NCBI GenBank assembly: GCA_020080175.1 | Contig: JAGHQL010000008.1 | Coordinates: forward strand, 62,001-126,000 | Length of the DNA stretch: 64,000 nucleotides | Origin: Glutinoglossum americanum | Taxonomy: Eukaryota; Ascomycota; Geoglossomycetes; Geoglossales; Geoglossaceae | Direction of reading: 5' to 3' | Shown: piece after piece, positions 35,503 through 47,315 of the stretch | Layout of the letters: every line of letters begins with the position of its first letter | Position numbering within the stretch: the first letter of the stretch is position 1 | The notes under the pieces: model-generated | Seen by the model: only the letters and a program-made list of their open reading frames with translations | Databases searched by the model: none | Told to the model about the DNA's origin: nothing | Made by a program: the position numbers and the translations under genes

Positions 35503-38014
35503 ATGGCTTCGGTAAGGCGCAAGCTCCTCCACCGGATTTATTATGCGGAATATTGCATCAATCTCAGCTCTTGTGTCTAAGGGATTTTGTGACGCTGATT
35601 TGGCTTGCTGCGGCAGGTTCCTTCTCAACCACGTCCTCACACTTTCAACAACCAAGGCTTTCTTCCCAACGGATCGACAGCTGCTGGCGGTGGGCCCACA
35701 GGAGGTATTGGGACAAACATGTTGCCGAACAATGGTCGTGTTATTCAGTCTGGGGGCGTGAGAATACTCTGCATCGCAGACGTTCGAGGTATTTTTAATT
35801 GCATCTATCACCTTACTAGCAATCAACAGAGCGGAGCTCACTAGTTCCCTGTCGTATCTAGGCAATTTGAGATCTCTTAATGAACTGGCTAAGCAGGCAC
35901 GTGCTGACCACATCATTCACACCGGAGACTTCGGCTTTTACGATGACAGCTCCTTGGATCGAATTGCCGACAAGTGAGTGCGGCGCAAGCATCCACTCTA
36001 TTATTTAAGATGATCAAGATAGTGACATACTTCATCCAGAACCCTTAAACATGTCGCGCAATATTCTCCGTTACTTTCAGAATCCACAAAGAAACTCATT
36101 CAGACGGCTCCACCCGGCCAGCCTCCCATCAAACAACGCCTTTCTCCAGACCAGATGCCCCTATCTGAACTGCCTTTATTCCTCAACAAGACCTACACTC
36201 TAGATGTGCAAGTTTTTACTGTTTGGGGGGCCTGCGAGGACGTCCGCGTTCTTGAAAAATTTCGTTCCGGGGAATACAAGGTCGATAAACTCCACATTAT
36301 TGATGAGGCGAGCTCTAGGCTTTTAGATGTTGGCGGCGTGAAGCTCCGCCTTCTGGGGCTCGGCGGAGCAGTTGTTATGCATAAGCTTTTTGATAATGGT
36401 GAAGGACGAACAACAATTGCTGGAGGCCAGGGTACTATGTGGACAACACTATTACAAATGGGTGAGCTCGTGGACACCGCCAACCGGGTGTATGACCCAA
36501 CAGAAACGCGCGTTTTTGTGACCCATGCCTCGCCGGCAAGGGAGGGTATTCTTAATCAACTCTCGGTGACACTGAAAGCTGATTTTTCCATCTCCGCCGG
36601 GCTTCATTTCCGCTACGGAAGTTCGTACAACGAATTTAGCGTTAATCCGACCTTAGACCACTATAGGGGCAAACTAGCTGCCTCGAAAGCTTCATTTAAC
36701 GACGTATGGGAGACCGTTAAGGGAGAAGTAGAGCCCGCAGTTGCTCAGAATGAGGCCCAACAGACTCTATTGAATAATGCTCTGGAGTTGGTCAAGAAGA
36801 TGCCCTCCAATGCTAATGGTGGTAACCCGTTTGGTGGACCAGTTGGTGGCCCTGGTGCAACCGGTCAGGTGGACGAGAGTGCTTTTAAAAACATGTGGAA
36901 CTTTAACCTAGCAGATGCTGCATTCGGATGGCTTGTTCTCGAGATCGAAGGTGGCAGAATCGGGACAGAAACAAGAGCCCAGGGGTTCAATTTCTCTCAT
37001 CGTGGTGGCAAGCACGGATCCAGTCATCCCGCACAAACAGCAAATCAGGCCCCGCAGCCAGCTCAAGCTCCGGCGACTGCTTCAGGTACTCCAGGTGGGG
37101 GGAATGCTTTAGCCGGAGCAACCCCAACGGGTCCAGCGCAGAATCGTATCAATTCCCCTTCCGTAGTGGCTGCAGCTCCCACAACCCAACAGTACACCGA
37201 GAACAAGTCCCTCCGAAATCAGCAACAAACCCAGCCACAGCAGCAGGGCCCTCCTACCGGTCCCTCTAGATCCACATCTTCTCCAGCCCCGGCTGTTCCC
37301 ACTCAACCTCTAAAACCGGCGACACCGCAACCTGCCAGTGCCCCCCAAAACTCTAGCGCTCCACCTCCCGCAGCGACCGAGAAGTCAGTAACTCCTATTC
37401 AAACCGAGAACCGCAATGGCGCAGCACCTAGCGAGCCTAGGGTAGCCGTATCTCCATCGGCTCCTGCGCCAAAGGCCCCCTCACCATCTGACAAGAAACC
37501 AAGTCATGGTTTGTGGGTTGGTGGTGTGAGTACCATTGAGGCTTGTCGTGCGTTGTTTACCGAAGAGGAACATAACAAGATATTACGTGTTGAGACCAGG
37601 GGTAATAGAACTACACCTTACTTCTGCGTGCTGTTCAACAATTTTGAGGATGCGAAGGCGGCCCTGGATCGTCAGCCACCGGAAAACAAGGAAAAGGGCC
37701 AATCAGGCACCCCATGGATTAAGTTTCTGCAAGACCGCAGTGATGGGGCACACGGTGGCGCAGGCAGATGGCAGAGTAGCAGCCGTGGAGGAGCAAGTGC
37801 TAGCCAAGGTGGTCAGGGTGGCTATAAGAGCGGCGGCGGTGCAAGTGATAGCGAGAGTGGGAGAGGTAGAGGCGGGTATAGACCTCGGGGCCGTAGCGAC
37901 AGGGGTGGTAGGGGCAACCGGGTTGGTCGTGCTGGTTTCAATAACAATAGCAAGCCTGGCGACTCGGCTTCGATGCAACCCCCTCGAACGGAGACAACAC
38001 CGAGTGAGTGGTAA
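35503..38014 (+). CDS. DUF2433 metallophosphoesterase-like protein with RGG tail
   Basis: Four exons (35503-35511, 35617-35788, 35832-35973, 36040-38014) join to 765 aa. The first has only three codons (MAS). Residues about 50-300 form a calcineurin-like phosphoesterase core: VRILCIADVRAEL, IIHTGDFGFYDD, VFTVWGACEDVRV, LGLGGAVVMHKL, FVTHASPAREG, AGLHFRYGSSYNEF. This matches the fungal DUF2433 family. The middle is Pro/Gln/Ala/Ser-rich and disordered. Near residue 600 lies LWVGGVSTIEACRALF to YFCVLFNNFEDAKAALD, which resembles a degenerate RRM. The C-terminus is an RGG/RG region (GRGRGGYRPRGRSDRGG), usual for RNA binding and arginine methylation. A link to RNA metabolism is inference from the tail; no substrate is known to me. 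Confidence 0.82.
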
Positions 38015-38960
38015 TTCTCAGCAAGCGAGGTGAGGCCGTGTGACGAGACTACAACACGTTGTAGGCGGTTTGTGATGGAAATGCGCGCGTTTCGAGGTTT
38101 TCGGCTGTATGGATGGCTTCCTGGTTCAACTAAATCGTCCCCTGCGACGATATTTATTGCTTCTCTTTCCTAAAGTCACAACATTAAAAATCTCTGTATT
38201 CACTCAGGCGTATTTCACCATTCCTCCTGTGACCTTCTGTCCTGTAGATCGGTGTTATGTCAGGAGCAAGCTTTTTGAGACAGCAATACAAGGACAATCC
38301 TTTGCGCTGCCTTTGAGTATCACCTCTCCCCCAGAGCTTCCTTCATGTTTTCCCTTCCGAGAATCATCTCAGGATATCCAACGACGAAGGGGAAAGGGTT
38401 GGAGATGTGCCCCTGTCTGTAGCTTGAGAGACGACGTGTATTCTAGTGCAAAACGGAAAGCGAGACCGTCTTGCTTGGCTCGGGTTTGCCAAGATGAAAG
38501 CTTTAATTGATGTCTCTCCCTGAGATATAGTGAAATGGGAGAGTGTATTATCTATGAGAGCCAAAGCACTTAAAATGCACCAAGCCCAAAAATAGAAATC
38601 CAATAAGGGCTTCGAAGATGTTCGGAGAGTATCCAAAACTTGGCCATGCTTTGTCGCGCGAATTTGTGTTGAGCGTTGACTACGTCACCCGATGACGGAG
38701 CTTGAAATTTCTCAAAAGACCTTGAGATCTGGAAGTTTATTATATAAAGGCGGCCTAAACCCCGAGAGGAAAGCACATATAGGCCATTCAATTATCGCCA
38801 TATCGACTCAGTCAAGGTATTAATTAGATAGGACTTATCATAGGGAAAGTATGAATTGAAGATCAAAAAAAGTGCTCCAGAGTGGAATGGCTAATTACCC
38901 ATCGTCTTGGATAGATACAGGCCATTCATAAAATTTAAATAAACAAAAATAGCCCAAATT
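38015..38960. other. Intergenic, DUF2433 gene to small membrane-protein gene
   Basis: 946 bp without a supported gene. A frame at 38109-38510 has no family signature and lies in the probable 3' UTR of the DUF2433 gene. Confidence 0.5.
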
Positions 38961-39322
38961 ATGGCTGGCATAACAAACGCCATCTCTGACCTCATCAACT
39001 CCATCCTGGGTGTTATAACCAATTTCTTCAATGCAATCCTCGCCATCCTCCAATCTTCCTTTATGGTTCTTGTCTCAGGCGTACAGAGCGTCTTCGGTCT
39101 CACCAAAAACCTAGCAAGCTTTATATTAGGTAAGTGCCTTTTAAAACTTTGCTGCGCAAGTGTGGGGGTTTCTGTTGTCGTTAACATGGAGCGTCTGCAG
39201 GCAATATCGTTATGATCGGAGTCTTAGCTGTGGTGTTTGTGGCGTATACTTCGTACCAGCAGCGTCCAGGACGCCCGGCACCGGCTGTCGGTGGCGGTAG
39301 AGGGGCGAAGAAGGTTGCCTAG
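38961..39322 (+). CDS. Small membrane protein, 96 aa (unknown function)
   Basis: Two exons (38961-39129, 39201-39322) join in frame to 96 aa. Residues 1-55 are a run of hydrophobic and amphipathic helix with regular Ile/Leu/Phe and Asn/Ser spacing (AISDLINSILGVITNFF, AILAILQSSFMVLV). A second hydrophobic helix (IVMIGVLAVVFVAYTSY) follows, then a short Pro/Gly/Arg tail ending GGGRGAKKVA. There is no signal-peptide-like positive start and no cysteine. A correct splice, an ATG in good context and a sharp membrane pattern support a real gene. I do not recognise the family. A tail-exposed membrane adaptor or lipid-binding role is possible but unproven. Confidence 0.72.
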
Positions 39323-39951
39323 GTTTCGGGCTTGGATTTTAGCGGTGTGAGACTTGCGGGATAATTCGGGGGAGAGAGGGGCAGGGTGCGAGATAGCAAG
39401 TTAGATTAGTTTCTAACATCGACTTTTCCAAAAATGCAAATACTACTCTTTCAAAACGTATGATTTTAACAACGTGAGCGTCGACTAGGCCCGAATTGAA
39501 ACACCATGAGACATTTCTTTCATTGAAAAATCCCTCAGATCGAAAAGGAAAAAAGGAATCTGCGGGGCAAACGAGCGATTTCCACCAAACTCCCTTCCTT
39601 CTATAAAGCAAGCTTAGCAGGGCAAAACATAAGAGGTAAGGCCACGCAATGCAGTTACATACAACAGTTGTTGGTGATATGGCATTATAAGCAGTGAACA
39701 CAGGAAATTTAACGCATGAGGCTCATATTTCCAATCAAGGTTTGGATCCTAAGACATTTTCGTGACAGATGGTAAGGAGATCTATATTGACAAGGCGCAA
39801 CAATGCAAGCAGAGTTCGGCCGATCAGAGAGAGACGTATGATCATCCAAGTCATAAAGGAACGGCAAAAAATATAATTCAACGACATAGATGGCCACCTT
39901 CACAGCACCCGAGCACGAAATAAAATTTTGCCCAGAACCCCCCCATCCGCG
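39323..39951. other. Convergent 3' region
   Basis: 629 bp between the convergent stops of the small membrane protein and the copper-fist factor. It is AT-rich, with no coding signal. Confidence 0.5.
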
Positions 39952-41518
39952 TCAACTGCCCCAGACAGACTCGGGGACATCTTCTTCAGGGCCAAGGGTG
40001 GCTCCCTGGTTCAATTGAGTTAACCAGAGGTTGTCGGTGTCATTTGCCGTAAGTGGCAAGTTCAGGCCGATATCATCCGTCTGGTCATCAACTGCCCATT
40101 TCTTCGTCTCATTGAACCGATAGTTGTTTGCGCCGACGGCTTCGTTATTGGAAGGTTCGCCACCGATGTCACTTCCTGCGAAAGTAGCAGTACCCGCCGC
40201 GGCACCTTTTAAGAATTCATCGATGTCAAGTGACTCGACGTTACTCGAGGAAAGCATTGACACCTGCGCCTGTTGTAGACCCATGAAAGACGAGGTGGTG
40301 CTCAGGCGGTATGATTCCGTTTCACCACCCTCATATGACTCGGATGAGTCTGAGTTGTGAACAAGACTTGGCGGACCGTATGAGACGGCATCACTGACGG
40401 GGATGAAATCATCAACTTCTGACGGTTCGCCTGATGAAGAGTTTGTGAGAGCCGGCTGCACGAGGCTGTTGTAGTCAAATCCGTATGGAGGATGGACAGA
40501 TGTATCAAATGCATTGCCGTCGAGAGGAAGATCGATGGCTGACCAGTCTGAAGAGGGCATTGAGAGGCCAGCGGAGTAAATTGGCCCATCCGTATCTGGA
40601 GACCAGTAGTCATAAGTAGCACAAGAGTCTATCTGCGAAGCACTAAATTCCGAGAAGGACAAATCTAGAGGTTGAAGTTGTCCATTTTGGTGGTCAAAGT
40701 TTGATGTTGCTCGCATTTCTGGTGATGTGTGCTCAGATTTTATGAGACGAACCTCCTGTTGCGCACTGATGATGGAATCGGAGATGGGAGATGCACTTAG
40801 TCCTCCTTCGACTGCGTTAGTAGCTGGGAGGCTATCGACTGATCGCCGAGCAATGTCTGATGAGCCGTGAATAGAGTGGGGCTTAGGGATTTTGTACGGA
40901 GCGCAGTTGTGCGCTAGGTGATTGTGCTTGTGAGCTGGCTTATGATGACCGTTTGAGAAGACCGTTAGAGAGCCTTCAGATTGAGCACTTGTGAGCTTCG
41001 GCTTCCGAGAGTCATTGTTGGCAGCTGCAGCGATATCTGTCGAATCATCAAACTCAGGTACTGGATCAAGATGCTCCTTCTTTAGCGCACAGGAGCATCG
41101 CTGCCCATGGCTGCAACCACAGCAAATATTTGGATCCGCTACCTCGAAATCAGACACTGATGGAAGACTAAATCATCACCGAAAAGCTCACCCTTAGAGT
41201 CGCCCTTGTCTGCATGACTGCATTGTCCCTTGCTGTGAGACCCTCCGCCGCAGTCACATTTCACATGAGCAGAACGAGACTTGCGAAGAGTCCGACAGTG
41301 GGCGCACTGCGATACAGGGCGACCCTTTTTGGCGATTCGGGTGAGAGGCCGGTCTGTGTTGCAAGTACATGATCAACGCTGATCGACAGAACTGGTTTTT
41401 CACCGAAGTAATGGAATAAATATGTACAGCGAGAGTACTTACCAGTGTGTTGACAGTTGCTGACGCGATGGCCTCTCACGCATGCTTCGCAAGCAAATTT
41501 TTCTCCTTCTATCAACAT
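39952..41518 (-). CDS. Copper-fist transcription factor
   Basis: Three exons (41518-41443, 41353-41192, 41156-39952) join to 480 aa. The N-terminus is a complete copper fist: MLIEGEKFACEACVRGHRVS, NCQHTDRPLTRIAKKGRPVS (with the KKGRP minor-groove motif), QCAHCRTLRKSRSAHVKCDC. The Zn ligands are C11, C14, C23 and H25 in the usual order. Downstream a cysteine cluster (ICCGCSHGQRCSCALKKEH) resembles the copper-sensing Cys motifs of Cuf1, Ace1 and Mac1 relatives. The rest is acidic and Ser-rich with no other domain, typical of an activation region. It probably binds copper-responsive promoters; activator of uptake or of detoxification cannot be told from sequence. The second intron is only 35 nt. 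A perfect palindrome lies 26 bp upstream. Confidence 0.9.
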
Positions 41519-44500
41519 TGTTGTACTGAAAGTAAACCACCGCCCGACCGAAGATCTTCGGTCGGCTCGGTTGCTAGGGACAAAAGAACCACCGTCAAGA
41601 TGAGTGAAAAAAGAGACCGATAAAAAAACAAGGCAGTCACACCAGACTGCAGAGTCGAGCTAGTCGAGTCGATGCGATATATGTTACTGAAGCTTCAGGC
41701 TATAAAATGGGTTGATGTATGTGTATTGAACACCGGAACGCCACCCCCCAAATATGGCCAGGACCGCCAAACGCCGTGCGACACAGTGTGCGAAATGAAT
41801 CAGGTTGGCCTAGCCTTGCACCGATTGGCGCCGGCCTTGAGAGCTGGACACCGACGAACGGACGGGCCAAAACGTGTGTGCTGTCTTTTCTTCCTCAATA
41901 TGTGAGAAAAGATGATGGGAGAACGAGGATGGAGAGCGAGAACACGAGAATATAACGGCGCTGGACGAGGCGAAGGCACGAGCCCTAAACTGTAGGAACA
42001 GCGCTTATCAAAACTCCGCGCTTTGGTTGGGCGAAGACACAGAAGAAATTGCAAGTAAGCAGCCAAATAGCTTTCGCCGAATTGAACGGCTACGTCCGCG
42101 GTGCTCTTTGCGGCACTGCAAAAACCCTTCAGCTAGAAAAATAAAGTCGAACCTCCTTCACTCGATCTTCGCTCTACGAAGCCTTCACGAGGCGAACTGA
42201 GACTAATGGTTTCTTTTTGGACCTCGTATCTCTGCCTCGACTATGAAGTACCGTACCTCAGCGCTGATGACGACGGATCCCTGGGAATAGCCTCTACGCA
42301 AGGCTTTTGACCGCTCTACGGAACTGGTAAGGTTAAGGTGATGCGGACGAATTTTAATCTATCGACAACATAGCGGAAGAGCAACGGTTGCTCCTGGCGA
42401 TCAGTCGCGTTCGCCCAGGATGTTGGTTCTGGAAGAAGCAAAGAAGGATTCATAATATGCTGTGGGTGAAAAGTTTGATCTCCCATGCATCATGGCGAAT
42501 TGCGCCCATAATACTCCATTCTCCCAGGCATGATGGCTGTTGAGATTTGATTCGATATATAAAAGGGCCGTTAGCCCAGCGAATTATGATGTACAACATA
42601 CCTATCGGTGATCTGCATCGGCTTCGGGCATTTGAATATCAGCACCAAGCATTGCAACATGAACCAGCGCTATGGAAGCCGAGAAATACGCCAGAAAATA
42701 AGTTGTTTGTGGAACACAGCGCGAGCCGCCAATAGGAACATAGTAACCTCCATTTGAGCATGACCGTTTCAGGGTCGAGATCATCTGGCCTCAAATTGAG
42801 ATACTCTATCCTATAACCTACGGAAATGTGTCAATCCCGAAGCGCTCCGTGCCACGTTGATAAATGCTTTACATCGTTCGAAGGTCTTCATAAGAGCACT
42901 CTCCGCAACGATGAGTGGGGCTGCCACACTCGACTTGCCCAAGATGGCGAGTTGCTAACTGGTCCTGGTCGCGCCTCTGCCTCCGGAAGTCTATCGGAAG
43001 TGCTCGCGTTCTCCTGCTTATTGGAGAAAGCTGTCCGACCAACCCGGTGATTAAAAGGTGGGATAGCCGAATTGGTTTTGGTTTAACCACGTGAAATCCG
43101 AAAGGGTTTTCGTGCAGGTTGTTGGGTCCCTTCAGTCCAGATTCTCTTCGTTGGAAGGATTCTTCCGCCCCTTTGAGTTCGGTGTCGGCGGGAGGTAATG
43201 GTTCATCCGAATGTTCTGAGTAGTTCCATCGACTTGCCCGGGTGACCTGTGCGCCCTCCCATCCCTTATCTTAGTGGATCGAATCGTTACGTGTACATAT
43301 CGAGTACAGTCAAGCGACATGGTCGGGACCGTTTGATGGTCCTCGCATCTGGGGGCTGCTTTGCTTTACAGGAACAACCCTGGAAGATGTTACTTGCAGC
43401 CAGGAACGCAGATCCACTCGATGGTGCTGCACGTAAGATGGTGCATTTTGAGGAGACCTGCATACCGAATAGTCCGTTCGCTGCTTTTTGGTGCCTAGCG
43501 TTCTCACGAGCTTTGAAATGTAGGATCGCGTGTAACGTTTCAATTAGACATTCTTCCAGAATGTGTAGAGAGCGACTTGCTGGAATTCGGGGTCCGTACT
43601 AGTAGAGCAGAGTGATGTGCCATCATCTTGCATGCAGCCCTTGGAGCCAACTTCTTTTCCGAGATTTCGCAAAGGATCCAATTCGTCGGTCTAGGCCAGC
43701 CGCTCCACCCCACAAATAAGGACAACCCCAGATTCCGATTGAATTGCCCCTAACAGACTGTTTCTGCCCATTCCACTCCATTGCTCGGCATACCTTCGAG
43801 CTCTTGTCCATGCTACGTGGCCGCGGAGTTCTGAGCGACATCGTGGACCCTTGCAAAAAAAAACCATTCGACCGCAATGTGATCAAGGCGTCTACTCAAA
43901 AAGGTAATAACGCAGATCATTTCAGAAGCACGTTAGGCTCCTCGGCCCAAACCCCATCGTTTAGAGTAAGCGGGTGGAGAAGCCGAACAACGGAGAAACT
44001 GGCCCGTGTTCAAGCATCGTTAATTCTCCTGTACATACTTCGCATTGTCGCTCCGCACTTCTGGCTCTGTCTTGTCCTGTGCCAAACCCCCTTAGGACGA
44101 CTTCTTACACCGCATGGGAACGACTGCACGCCTCGTATGTAGGCAAACCGAAGATGTTTTGATGGGATGTCTCATCAGAGGAGTGAGTCGCATCCAATTC
44201 GTTCGTTCATCGCGCTCCCACTCCCACCCCTCCACCCTGCTGGCTGCAGCGGCGACTTATCTAGGTTGCACGTAATAGGTACCGCCGGCAAGATAATTAT
44301 TGGAAAACAGACGTGGAGAAGGAGTTCTCCACCCGAGAGTTAAAAACTTAGAATTACCCCCCGCGCACATTACATTCTTCCGATCCGGCTACCAACACAC
44401 CAAGACTCAAAATATCTACTCTCGTTGCCCCGTCGCGTGTTACCCAAAAGAGCCTGCAGCCGATCTCTCCATCCTCTCTCTTCCACCACCAATTTTCCGT

Positions 44501-44583
44501 GCAAATCGACACAGGCTGACGTGCGGGCTTGGGGAGACGCCGAATATGGTTCAGTAACGCGAGCGAAAATTTTCCAATTTTGA
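41519..44583. promoter_or_regulatory. 3.1-kb divergent region, copper-fist / Rgt1-like
   Basis: The region lies between outward-facing starts of two transcription factors. It contains a palindrome next to the copper-fist gene, but no coding frame with a signature; frames at 42.8-43.1 and 43.2-44.1 kb occur on both strands. The last 300 bp before 44584 are pyrimidine-rich leader. Confidence 0.5.
41544..41565. promoter_or_regulatory. Perfect 22-bp palindrome upstream of copper-fist ATG
   Basis: CCGACCGAAGA and its exact reverse complement meet at the centre with no spacer. It lies 26 bp upstream of the start codon, in the promoter or leader. It could be a dimer-type operator or an RNA hairpin; neither is shown. 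Confidence 0.6.
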
Positions 44584-47315
44584 ATGGTGATGGCTGATGT
44601 TGCGGATGTTGCGCCTCAACGAACCACTCCACCCGGAATATCCAGCTCCGCTACTACGAGGAGTCCTGTGTTGTACTTCCCGACCCCAATGGGTTCAGAC
44701 GGCGCTAGCCAAAATCAGATGCAAAACAACATGCAATCATCACAAGGGTCATACCCATCACCAAGTGTTGCCGGAATTGGTGATGGCGCCGCTCCTTTCT
44801 TCACAAGCCAGCAAAGACTCTCACCACCGGACAACCTACCCCAGCTCTCCGCACAAATGTTACGCCATGCGCCCCCCATGGCGACAGCTCCCATGACTCC
44901 TGGACAGGATATGGCATCTCTGGGCTTGCCAGGAAATGATGCAAGACCACCACCTTCGCCACAACAAGCCTCTCAGAGCGCCATAGATCCTAGCCATGAT
45001 TCATCAAGCTTTATAGACCCGACTGCGCCGAGAAAACGGTCTAAGGTTTCCAGGGCTTGTGATGAATGTCGGCGGAAAAAGGTGGGTTCCAATCTCCCAG
45101 AACTCGAGGTATTCCTTGATGCAGGCTAACCTGCAAAGATCCGCTGTGATGCTACCACGGAGACGGGCGCCGAGCAGTGTTCGAGCTGTAAGCGCACAAA
45201 CGTCCGATGCCAATTCAGCAGAGTGCCAATGAAGAGGGGACCAAGCAAAGGGTATAAAATGCCCCGGTCATTGGTAAACTAGTAGTCGTTAACAGCGTCT
45301 AGTTATATAAAAGAGCTTGCTGACCGGCTGAACACCCTTGAGAACTCCATGGTGTCGAATGAGATGCAGTATGCGGGGATCGGTGAAGACACGGGCTCAC
45401 CACGGGCCTCCGATGAATCTTCGCCCCCGCCACCAAGCCACACTGGCGCCCCAGGCTCAAAGCATCCACGGAAGCGGACGCTGTCAGCTTCAGAGGATGT
45501 TCACGGCGCTTCATACTTGCAGCCTCTCCATCAGCAGAATCTTCCACAGAGATCCAACAATGATAGGCTTCCGTCATTGGGATCCTGGTCTCAACAAGAC
45601 CCTCCGAGGCATCTTCCGCACCCAGCATCAACACTTCACAATCCACAAACTCCGCAGTCCGCACCATCTGTTCCCGAGTTAAGCCACCGGCAATCGAGTT
45701 ACCGACCCCAGTACTCACCAAATGGTATGACTGCCCAGCCTTTCTGGAACCATGGACCGCATGATGTCGGTAGGCGGGCAAGCATTAGCCTTCCGTTTGA
45801 AATAAGTGATACTAGGCCGTCGACGGACCCAGATCACAGCGATACCATTCTAGAGTGGGACGAGAGAACGGTTGATGAGTAAGTTTCTCCTTTTTTCTTT
45901 TTTTTCGCGATAGCACCCAATCCACAGCAACAGTTATTCAAAATAGGCAGATATTACAATTTAATCCACCCGACCTTTCCTCTCCTACCGAATTCGAAAG
46001 CCCGACTTCGGTCCCGTCTGGCGAACTGCCCGATTACGCTGAGAGAAGCTTTCCTAGAGGCCTTTTACGCCGCCGTGAGGTCACTCCCTTCTTCTACTTC
46101 GCCACCACCGGATTTTCAGAGCACCAGGAAAGCAGTTGATCTTATTACGGCGTCCCAGTTCGAAAATGTTGCGACTCGCACAATGTCTACGAATCTTATC
46201 TTCCTTCAAACTCTAATTTTGATGGCACTTGAAGCAGATAATCATGGACCAGCCACAATGCGAGGGCAACTTGGTCTACCAAGGGCTGTATGGCTCGGAA
46301 GCGCAGTAGGGCTATCATACTACCTAAAGCTACATGTCATCCGATATCGTGAAAATTCCTCGGATGTTGATCCCGACTCAGATGAGAAGCTTTCACGCCG
46401 TATTTGGTGGGTTTTGGTCACCCTTGACAGATGGCACGCCTCAAGCACCTCGAGTCCGCTACTTATTCCAGATGCGAGCGTCGTTTTGTCGCCTGAAGAC
46501 CATATCCTGCTGGGTGATGCAGGGTTTCAGCTAGCTCGTAGGTCGCCTTTCGTCTACTTGGCGTGTGAAAAAGCGCTAATCCAATTCAAGGCCTTTCCTG
46601 CATTATAGGACACCTAGCGGAGGTATTTGTTTCATCGGACGATGTCATGGCACCCAATAGACCAAGCGCGCCGCTTATCGGAAAAATTCTCAACGGTGAG
46701 ATTGACCGCTTTCGCGAGAGTATAGACTCTACAATCAGTTCTATGAACCTCGTTCATCTATCCTATTGGCATGTCAAACTCCTTTTAAAGAGGCATACTC
46801 CAGCGTCCGAGCCTCATGATCTACTCGGACCGGCACAGCGTATAGCTAGTATTCTAAACTCCCCTTCGACGCCAATCACACCGCTGAATCACCATTTCGC
46901 GGCCCTCGCAGTCTTAACCCTGGTAGAACTAGCAGACATGCCAGAAACCAAAGATGGGGCATGGAAAGGAATTCAAGATTTACATGAAGCCCTGGACAAG
47001 CGTCGCGGTTTTTTCGTGAGGGAAGATGGTGTTGGGTGGGATAGTGCTGTCAGGGACCTGATACTTAAAAAGAGGCAGCAACAGCAGTCCGGAGGCTCAG
47101 GCCCACTATCAGTTAGCCATGGAGGGCTTCAGCACCTGGCAGATTTAGCGGTTGGGGACCGGGGCTCGGCTTCCACTGCCCCATCTAGCGGAGGTGCAGG
47201 TTCTCAGGGCGGTCCCCCACCGGAGAGAACGCCCTCTTCTCCAGCAGTTTTCGACCCCACCGCTCTCACACGATACGGATATCTCACAGCACTCGTCAGA
47301 GACAATCTTCGGTAA
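44584..47315 (+). CDS. rgt1: Zn2Cys6 transcription factor, Rgt1-like glucose transport regulator
   Basis: Five exons (44584-45081, 45139-45251, 45303-45878, 45951-46537, 46591-47315) sum to 2499 nt, giving 832 aa. The N-terminus is Pro/Ser/Gln-rich. The cluster RACDECRRKKIRC, ten residues, then CSSCKRTNVRCQF fits Cys-x2-Cys-x6-Cys-x10-Cys-x2-Cys-x6-Cys, with MKRGPSKGYIKELADRLNTL as linker and dimerisation helix; this matches Rgt1/RgtA. A fungal-specific transcription-factor middle homology region follows (YYNLIHPTFPLLP, FQLARLSCIIGHLAEVF). In yeast Rgt1 represses hexose transporters until glucose acts through Snf3/Rgt2. The fourth intron (46538-46590) removes what looks like a frame break in the middle homology region. 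The C-terminus is Gly/Ser/Pro-rich. Confidence 0.85.

Noticed and set aside
44354-45781. Minus-strand frames over the Rgt1-like gene
   Set aside because: They are shadows of the real plus-strand exons, which carry the Zn2Cys6 cluster.
46538-46615. Apparent frame break in the Rgt1-like gene (stop near 46608)
   Set aside because: A 53-nt intron (46538-46590, GTAGGT donor, GCTAAT branch, AAG acceptor) joins LAR to LSCIIGHLAE in frame and makes the coding length divisible by three. The gene is intact.
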